From NCBI GenBank assembly GCA_012931725.1, contig CM022949.1, forward strand, positions 43,234,189 through 43,298,188: 64,000 nt of DNA, given 5' to 3'. The notes below the pieces were generated by a model. That model was not told where the DNA came from and ran no database searches. It saw only the letters and a program-made list of their open reading frames with translations. The stretch is from Litsea cubeba (Eukaryota > Streptophyta > Magnoliopsida > Laurales > Lauraceae). The translations under genes and the position numbers were made by a program. The stretch's first letter is position 1. Each line of letters starts with the position of its first letter. Below, one piece after another: positions 57,182-64,000 of this stretch.

Positions 57182-59368
57182 CTATGATAACAATTTTCAA
57201 AAGAAATAGCTTAAAACAATTGACATTGTCTCCTGAAATCAATGGCATATTATTTGAATTACCTTTAAGTGAAGTCTTTATGGTTGTCTGAAACAGGGTG
57301 GGATTCCACTTGATGAATGGCTTTAAATGAAAGGTCAGTGCTGCCTGTAAAATTGTAATTCAACCCCCAAAAATCCAAGAAACACATGCCAAAATGTAGG
57401 ATGAACATAAAGTAACCCAATATGATTCATCACCAAACAGAGAAAAGGAAATGAATTTATTAGTGCATTATATATAAGTATTACAATCCAAACAGAGAAA
57501 AGGAAATGAATATATTAGTGCATTATATATAAGTATTACAATCCAACATAGATTAGAAAGATAGAATGGGTACAAAAAATTGAAACATATCGTCCCATCT
57601 CTCCTCCCTCCTCCCTCTCTCCCATCTCTCTTCTACAGAAAGAATGCAAGTACACTGTGTAATCAAGTACACTGTGTGCAAGTACACTGTAGGCTCTAGC
57701 CTTTAAGTTTGCCTAAATCAAAGAATGTCTTTCTCTGAACAAGGCATCTGTATATGTACAACCCAGAGAAAAGCAAGCCAAGTAGTTTCAAAAGGCAAAA
57801 GCTAGTAGGAAGCAGTGCAGCCTCTTTCTTTTTGGCCGGTATGACACTGCAACAATGTAGTCCAAGAAGTGTGGTGTAAACATTCTGAAAAAAGGGATGC
57901 AAACATTATTCATCTATATCCAAAAACAAGTCTGATGGTTTGACTTTCTTTTGAGAGAATATGAATAAAAAAGTGCACACAATCGGCTATCTGATGATCA
58001 AAGAAAATTACCAGCCGACCAATACGACCAAAATGGGGGAGTACCATAGTCTGCCATACATCAGACAGAGAAATGTGTTACTAGCAGGGGAAAAATGTAT
58101 TAACATTAGACCATGCCATCATCTCAAATAAATAAAACAATTGCTGCTTTGGAAAGTGGAAGTCATATAAAACATTTCTTTATGAGAAAAAGAAGCTCAC
58201 AAGTTTCTCTTTCTCCTTCGACCCATTTTCGACCTTGTTCTGGCCACAAATAAAAACAACAGGTCCTGATAGGTGATCAAGCATATGATAATTGCTAGTT
58301 GCTACTATTAAAAGCCAAAACAGGCAAAGAATAATGTAAGCTTTAATCGTCTCACAGACAACTATAAAAATTGAAGATTAATATCCCAAAATTTCATGTG
58401 AAGAGATGTCTGCATTTTATAATTGATCAAAGAGAAACCCTTTTTCTAGCAAAAAGTTGAATCATTTAAGTTAACATTTCACCTCGCATAGTGCCTCCAT
58501 TGCTATGTACCAATCTTCTCCCTGAGTATCAAGGTCATGTCCAATGTCGTGCACTATAAATGAACAATACTGGATGAGATCTTAAAGGCGCAGGATATAC
58601 AATGAAGTGAAGTGCTATCTCATTAGATCAGTTGCATAATATGAATGTTTGAGCATTTAAAAAAATCAGATTAAATGTAGAATTTGGACTTTCTTTTCAT
58701 GTGGGCAGTAGTGTGTGAATCAGAAGCAATGTGGGGCTAAACTCACACACATTATATCTTCATGATGGAGGGTATTCATCCAACTGGGCCCTGAGGTGGG
58801 ACATAGTGCAGAAATTTCTATGGTTGGGTGGTCCTAAGCATATGTTGGATTGGTTGCCTTGTGGTTCATTCAAAGGTCATCTCTTAAGCCACTCATGATC
58901 CCCATAAGTGGTACAACTGCATGAGATTGCTGCAGGTCAGGCCCCAACAAAAGGCCTATGATGGTGTTGTGTTCCTCATGATTCATTGAACTTCTGCAAA
59001 CACAGGAGACTGCAGCTTGCTACAAACCTGCAAAATGATTTCAAGATTATGAGATTGACTCAGAACAACCATGTACAACGCCGGGTCTAGTTACACTTCA
59101 GTGGGTTCTACCATGGATTAAAAGCTTTTAAGTTCAAACCATTGAATCAAAACCCTACCAACTTTGAATGAAATCTCTCTTCAAAAGCAAAAAAGAAACA
59201 GAACATGTAAGTTACTAAATTTAACTCTCAGCCGCTTAGTAGATGTTTAAGAAGCACACAAACACAGCAGATTGCAAGTGCAGAGTGTGAGAGAAACCTG
59301 ATCAAGAGCACATGCGAACAAATCCAGAACATGCCCTTGATTGACAAGCTGCTTCCCAAGCCCCTCAG
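57182..59368. other. CACTA interior with unassigned exon-like pieces
   Basis: Short minus-strand blocks with splice-like edges occur at about 57262-57345 (GSTDLSFKAIHQVESHP), 57696-57902 (KKKEAALLPTSFCLLKLLG), 58003-58045 and 58493-58553 (DIGHDLDTQGEDWYIAMEAL). I do not recognise them; they may be further captured exons. A 55-bp tandem duplication lies at 57434-57543. Confidence 0.4.
57434..57543. repeat. 55-bp tandem duplication
   Basis: CAAACAGAGAAAAGGAAATG starts at 57434 and again at 57489; the two copies are almost identical, so the event is recent. Confidence 0.85.
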
Positions 59369-59762
59369 ATCAGCCCCACCTTCCTTGCTCTTAGAAATCA
59401 GATCAGGCCACATCTGATATCATAGAGAACATTATCAACTCAGTAGTCAATGGTGCATCCAATTACACCACCCAATTCAAACATCTCTCTATCTCAAATT
59501 ACACTTTCCAATCCTCAAAATTGCTCTAACATCATCAATCCACATGGAATTAAAAGAAAATAGCTTTGGTGTGATTTGATACCTCGGGCGTGGCACGAGG
59601 GTAATGAACTCCAGACGAGATGAGCATCCAACGCTTCCCATCGATGATCAGAGCTCTGTGATCATAGGTTACATTGAAGGGTTTAAAGAACTCAGTGCAA
59701 GCTGCGATTTGCAGAGTCATCGCAACAAGCAGAAATCGCATGATCGTTCGAAACCCTAACAT
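59369..59762 (-). pseudogene. Captured beta-galactosidase fragment (BGAL9-like), exon 1 and part of exon 2
   Basis: Plant beta-galactosidases of glycosyl hydrolase family 35 act in the cell wall. Exon 1 (59583-59762) has a signal-peptide-like start (MRFLLVAMTLQIAACTEFF) and the N-terminal signature YDHRALIIDGKRWMLISSGV, then HYPRATPE. The donor GTATCA and the acceptor ATATCAG bound a 169-bp intron. Exon 2 continues in frame with MWPDLISKSKEGGAD (59369-59413), then homology stops before the expected VFWNGHEP. The first 75 residues are thus present without a break, but the catalytic domain is missing. The ATG choice is uncertain (59762 or 59741). Confidence 0.85.
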
Positions 59763-59799
59763 CTTCTTCTCCTTTTCTCTGCCTTTGTTCTGCAACAAA

Positions 59800-60420
59800 G
59801 ATACCCGCCCAAATATGACGAGGATTTGCCCAAGTTTGACGAGGAGAGCAACAAAAACTCACCCTTTTTCTCCGGTAAAATATTTGTACCTGGGAGATGC
59901 TAGAGAGACAGAGGAGGTGGCACACCGAGAGAGATGCCAAGGGAGACGCAGAGGCGAGGGATGGGGTGGTCTTCTGATGAATGGTGGAAGGAGAAGGAGA
60001 ATGGGTTGCATGGATCGGCCTCAGCTGATAGGGATAGAGGATCGGCCTCAGCTGATGGTGATGGAGAGGTCTGTGCAGGGAGGAAGAAGATGGAGATGGA
60101 GATGGGGGGTTGCTGGGCAGGTCTGTGCAGGTGATGAGAGGGATCGTGAGATGGAGATGATGAGAGGGAGAGGGGGATGAGGTCGCCTGGGAGATGGAGG
60201 AGAGGGGATTTCTGCGCCTGGGAGATGGAGCAGAGGGGGTTTCTACGCCTGGGAGAGGAGATGGCTTGCGTGGGAGTGGGGGAGGGAGATGAGGGATGGA
60301 GGCAAGAGATGAGACTTACAAAGGGAAAATAGATGCGCAGAAGGGGTTTGGCGAGAAAACACATTGGCGGAAGAAAATTAATAAAGGCGCGAACGGGTGA
60401 AATTTGGGTAAAACATTCAC
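59800..60420. other. GA-rich low-complexity stretch of the CACTA interior, first block
   Basis: The plus strand is rich in GGAGATGGAG and GGGAGATG motifs, and the minus strand gives Ser/Pro-rich frames with no domain. Short repeats of GATCGGCCTCAGCTGAT occur at 60016 and 60043. Confidence 0.5.
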
Positions 60421-60620
60421 CTTTGCCTGCGAAAAAAAAACGCCAGAAAAACATTAACTTTTGCCGACGAAAAAAATAAAATGCTGGGAAAATATTGACC
60501 TTTGCCGGCGAAAAAAACAAAACATCGGGAAAACGTTGTTTTTAACACCGATGAAAATCTGTCGCCGGGAAAACTCTATCTTATCCCTCGCCGGTAAAAG
60601 TTATACTTTCCATGGTGTTT
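60420..60620. repeat. Repeats of the TTTGCCGGCGA type, left group
   Basis: Four to five copies of TTTGCC(t/g)(g/a)CGAAAAAAA with a GGGAAAAC-type spacer. A related group lies at 61840-62180. They look like subterminal repeats of a second DNA transposon nested in the CACTA element. Confidence 0.55.
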
Positions 60621-60904
60621 AATGATTGCGCCGAGAAAGGTGCAGAAAGTTGTAGTGAGAAAAAAAATATGGATCTTTTCCCAAATGGGTTCTTGAAAAG
60701 GGTTTTGGAAAAGGGGGAAAAGGGTTTTGGAAAAGAGAGACCGGGAGAGATGGAGGGACAAAGGGGGAAATGGGTTTTGGAAAGGGGTGTTGGATTGGGG
60801 TTGGGGTTGGGGTTGGGTTGGGGTGGGGTGGGGGGGCATTTTGTTCATTTTAAAGGTTTTTCCAAAGCAGTACTTGTGAGAGAGGAATAGGCTCAAGTGG
60901 GAAG

Positions 60905-61245
60905 GAAATTGCCGCCACCGCAAATGAAATTGGCGCCTTATTTTTGTGACGAAATATTTTCGTCTTCCATAACTTATTCTTATTAGTGACGAATTACGTT
61001 CGTCGCAAAAACAAATTATATTTTGTGACAAAAATGTTCGTCTCCAATGAGCTAAAATAATTCGCGCCAACGTAAAAGAAATTGGTGCCTTATTTTGGTG
61101 ACGAAATATGTTCGTCTTCCATAACTTATCCTTATTGGTGACGAATTACGTTCGTCGCAAAAATATATATATTGTGACAAAAATAGTCGTCTCCAATGAG
61201 CTACAATAATTGGCGCCAACACAAATGAAGTTGGCGCCTTATTTT
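60905..61245. repeat. Approximately 170-bp tandem duplication with GACGAA...TTCGTC inverted motifs
   Basis: Two full copies and a partial third share GGTGACGAAATATGTTCGTC, CCATAACTTAT, GTGACGAATTACGTTCGTCGC and GTCTCCAATGAGCTA. Each copy holds several short inverted repeats. Confidence 0.75.
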
Positions 61246-61740
61246 TGCAGACGAAATTTTGTTTCTGTCTCCTATTTTTGCAGATGCAAATGAAGGGGCG
61301 ACGGTCCGCGGGCGTGAGAGAGATGAAGATCAGAGAGACTGGAGAGGGTGGCTGCTCTGAGATGGGTCTGCGCAGGGGGTTGCAAGATGGAGAAAGAGAA
61401 GGCCGAGATCGAGAGGGAGAGGAGGTGATGGTGCTGCGCCTTGGTTCCGTTGTGAGAGAGATGGACGAGGTCTGCGTGCGAGGGAGATGGAGGAGCGCAG
61501 GTCGCCTGGAGAGATGGCGGAGCGCAGGTCTCCTGGGAGATGGAGGAGAGGGCTGAGGTCGTGAGGGAGAAGGAAATGGAGGGATGGCTGACAAAGAGAT
61601 AAGGGATTGAGGGATTGCTGAGCGAGAGAGGGCCAGAGAGATGAGGGATTGAGAAGAGGCGAGGGAACTGGAAATGATATGCACTTGAGCGGGTGCGGGA
61701 AATGGAAAATGGGGCGGGCACAGTGTGGAATGTTATTTTT
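61246..61740. other. GA-rich low-complexity stretch of the CACTA interior, second block
   Basis: The plus strand is rich in GAGAGATG and GGGAGATGGAG. It resembles 59900-60300 in composition, and both blocks are followed by a TTTGCCGGCGA-type or GACGAA-type repeat block. The minus-strand frames are Ser/Pro-rich without a domain. Confidence 0.5.
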
Positions 61741-61839
61741 GGGGATGAATTGATTTTGAAGGCCCGAGTTAACTTTTATTCCTTCAAAATAAAAATAATG
61801 AAAATATAGATTTTCAAGTTAAATAAATTATCAAAATTT

Positions 61840-62305
61840 GGCAAATTGACATTTGCCGGCGATATAGGTATTTCACCGGCAAAAAATATATCCTTTGCCG
61901 GAGAGAGAGAAGAGCGCGCAAGAGAGAGAGTGAAAAGAGGGGTTTTGGTGGCGGGAGAGGGGAAAAACATTGGGAAATTTACCGACATTGGGAAATTTAC
62001 CGACGATAATTTTTTGTCGCAAAAACTAGAAATTTTCATAGGTAAAATATTTTTTTTTTTAAAAGTAAAAAAATCTACCAACCTTTACCGATGTTTTATA
62101 TTAAATGTCGGTGATAAATTTTCCGACGCTAATTTTCGTCGGTAAAAAAAACTTTCCGAGACATTTTGTCAAGGGCAGACACGGGCGAAGCAAAATGAGA
62201 TTTGTTACCACTAACTCTATTGGTGGTGGCAACAAGTAAGAAATAGCCACAAAAACACTGGCCGCGGCAAAAAGTTCGACGCTAAAAGTCATTTTTTTGG
62301 TAGTG
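61840..62305. repeat. TTTGCCGGCGA-type repeats, right group, ending in a CACTA-like terminus
   Basis: Copies of TTTGCCGGCGA, CACCGGCAAA, TTTACCGAC(g/a) and GTCGGTAAA fill the block. It ends at 62305 with TTTTTTTGGTAGTG, the inverted form of CACTACCAAAAAAA, which is a good end for another CACTA-type element. The matching left end is not found. Confidence 0.5.
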
Positions 62306-62499
62306 AGCAATGGGTTCTCGGTGGGTATCGTGAGAAGAAGGTGTGCGAAATTTTTTTGGTGTCAAGATTTGGGTTCTCAGTGGGTATCGTCTATCCCTAA
62401 TTTGGGGTTAATTTTGGGTGTCAAAAAAAGGGTGCGAAATATTTTTGGAATATTAATTTGGTGGGTTTCTTTTTTTACGACGTGCGAAATGTGGGCTGT

Positions 62500-62832
62500 G
62501 AAAGCTGATTAATCTTACAGCTTCTCAAAGCAGGCCATGAACTTAATTTGAATGGCTTGGCCTTTTACAGCGTGCAACATGTGGGCTGTGATACCCTAAT
62601 ATTTTTACGGCTTGCGAATGTGGGCAGCAAATGCTCAATAATTTACGGCGTCCTAAATGCACGCCGTAATTGATAAGATCTCATGGCGCGCAAAATGCAC
62701 GCCTTAATAAAGAGAAGAAAAGGCCCTTTTGCGGCTCGCATTCCATGCGCGCCGTGCTATTATATCATTTACGGCTTGCATTCAATGCACGCCGTAAATG
62801 ACGCGCTTTAAAAGCCTTGAAATGGTGTAGTG
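62500..62832. repeat. Right subterminal and terminal repeats of the CACTA element
   Basis: About ten copies of TTTACGGCTTGC, TTACAGCGTGCAAC or CACGCCGTAAAT precede the inverted terminal repeat that ends at 62832. Confidence 0.75.
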
Positions 62833-64000
62833 CTTGTTGTTTCCAAAACAAACTAAATTAACTATATGCTTCAAGGTATGAAAAACAACAAGAGATTCAA
62901 CCAAGTATTAGAATCATGCATTGAGAGAAATCAACGTTTTAAACTAAGCATGAAACCATTATGATAAGAAAGTTAAAACTAACTTGGTTTGAATCCAAAT
63001 GAAGAATCCCAAACAACAAAGCAATTCAAAGTGAAATACATGTAATGAATTCAACAAATCATAGTTAGCATGCTAAAATTAATTTACCAATAATTTAAAC
63101 AAAGCATGCAACATATGATAAGGAAAAACTAATCTTACTTAGAGATTTAGCTCAACGAATCCAAGCTTTAACCTTCCAAATGACCCATTCGACTTTCTTA
63201 GTTCATTTCCCTTTCTTTGGCTTCTATTCACCTCAAAGAATGCCTCAAAGTTGGTTCAAATCCAAAGGAAGAGCTCAATTTATAGAGAAAATAAGGCTCC
63301 AGCAACTCTCTAACGGCTAGCTATTCGGCTACCATTCGGCTGGCCGAATTCCCAACGGTCAGAAAATTTGAAATTTTGTGCCCGTTCGGCTGGCCGAACA
63401 GCCTGTACGTGAATTTCTGCATTTTATAGTTTTTTTTTCACCTTACAGAATGGCTGGCCGAATGCTAGCGGAAGGCAGTTCAATTGGGGAATTCTGGGCA
63501 GATTTTAAGCATAAAGTTGCCAGATTCAAAGCTCTAAACCTAATAAAATAAGCCTTGGGTTTTTAAGGCTATCTCATGGTTGGTTTGCGGTACTCTCATT
63601 TTCCCATATTTTGATTTTTCAAAGTTTTTTTCTGTGGAACTCATGGGCCATGGAATCATGCTTAGATTCATGTTAAATCAATCTAAAGGTTTTTTCAAAA
63701 CATGAACCTAAAATGCCTAAGATGATTTGAAAATCTAAGTCCAAAGGCTTGCATGATTCGAAAATCTTCTTTTCAAAGATTGATGCATCCAAGTTTAAAA
63801 TACAAAATATGCATGTAACACAAGTTCTAAAAGTTATAAAATAATGAATGTGAAAATCAAGATTTCAAGTTTTTTTTTCAAAATTAATGCTCATGTGAAA
63901 ACTCGAATGATGCTAACATGATAGTGCATAATCAAATTGCAAGACACAAAATTGCAAACACTATGGGCTTGTTTAAAAACTCTGATGTGTTTGAAATAGA
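62833..64000 (-). mobile_element. Copia-type LTR 2, 5' part, inverted, to about the window end
   Basis: Read on the minus strand, it matches LTR 1 in order: 63900-63290 matches 24960-25427, and 63250-62836 matches 51010-51470 (for example CAAAGCTTGGAT-type and TTATTGGTAAAT strings). The LTR start would be near the window end, but the exact base is not visible. Confidence 0.55.

Larger units (their letters stand above)
53019..62832. mobile_element. Non-autonomous CACTA DNA transposon with captured gene fragments (9.8 kb)
   Basis: It starts CACTACACCATTTCA at 53019 and ends with the inverted copy TGAAATGGTGTAGTG at 62832. The terminal inverted repeat is 29 bp with 2 mismatches. The 3-bp direct repeat CTT (53016-53018 and 62833-62835) is the size expected for CACTA. 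Both ends carry many subterminal copies of TTTACGGC(t/g)TGC. No transposase (TNPA or TNPD type) is recognised, so it depends on another element. Inside, on the minus strand, are intron-containing pieces of three unrelated host genes. Confidence 0.85.

Noticed and set aside
59674..60180. Plus-strand frame of 168 codons overlapping the beta-galactosidase fragment
   Set aside because: Antisense shadow of the captured exon and of the GA-rich repeat.
59900..60520. Minus-strand frame of 206 codons rich in Ser and Pro
   Set aside because: GA-rich low-complexity DNA; the opposite strand is equally open and no domain is seen.
61052..61684. Minus-strand frame of 210 codons rich in Ser, Pro and Arg
   Set aside because: Same low-complexity DNA as above, running into tandem repeats.

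Overview
The window is plant nuclear DNA made almost entirely of nested transposable elements. Evidence: Ty3/Gypsy pol genes with the plant-only Tat-lineage layout (a second, archaeal-type RNase H before integrase), Ty1/Copia remnants, a CACTA DNA transposon, and fragments of plant genes with GT-AG introns. I see no complete host gene, no rRNA or tRNA gene and no CRISPR array. A flowering plant with a large, repeat-rich genome is the safest reading; I cannot name the species.

Layout, left to right. (1) 1-3850: element A' on the minus strand, an internally deleted Tat/Gypsy copy whose gag start is fused to the end of integrase, with leader, primer-binding site and a truncated LTR. (2) 3851-14414: element C, a 5'-truncated Tat/Gypsy element on the plus strand (gag end, protease, RT, RNase H, second RNase H, integrase, 59-bp tandem repeats, an antisense spliced gene, and an 885-bp 3' LTR). 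(3) 14415-16298: the antisense gene of a third Gypsy element (D), cut by the C LTR. (4) about 18057-24405: a decayed Copia element (E) with a solo LTR of the A family in its gag (18347-20876). (5) 24924-25427 plus 50937-52195: a Copia-type LTR split by element A.

(6) 25428-50936: element A, a giant Tat/Gypsy element, 25.5 kb as it stands and about 23 kb without a 2.46-kb antisense solo LTR of its own family that landed 10 bp after the gag ATG. It carries 2.4-kb LTRs, PBS, a 2-kb repeat-rich leader, gag, protease, G-patch, RT, RNase H, second RNase H and integrase, then a repeat-rich 3' region holding a five-exon antisense gene with a plant-mobile-domain-like protein and its own TATA box. (7) 52296-53018 plus 62833 to the window end: a second Copia-type LTR, inverted relative to the first. 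(8) 53019-62832: a 9.8-kb non-autonomous CACTA element inserted in that LTR, with 3-bp target duplication CTT, holding captured intron-containing pieces of DNA topoisomerase I, a KANADI/GARP factor and a beta-galactosidase.

How the parts relate: the Gypsy elements share a plan in which the LTR drives gag-pol one way and an internal promoter drives a spliced gene the other way. All their reading frames are broken by stops or frameshifts, so none looks currently autonomous. The two most interesting systems are the antisense spliced genes of the Gypsy elements (two unrelated protein families in the same position) and the multi-gene capture by the CACTA element.
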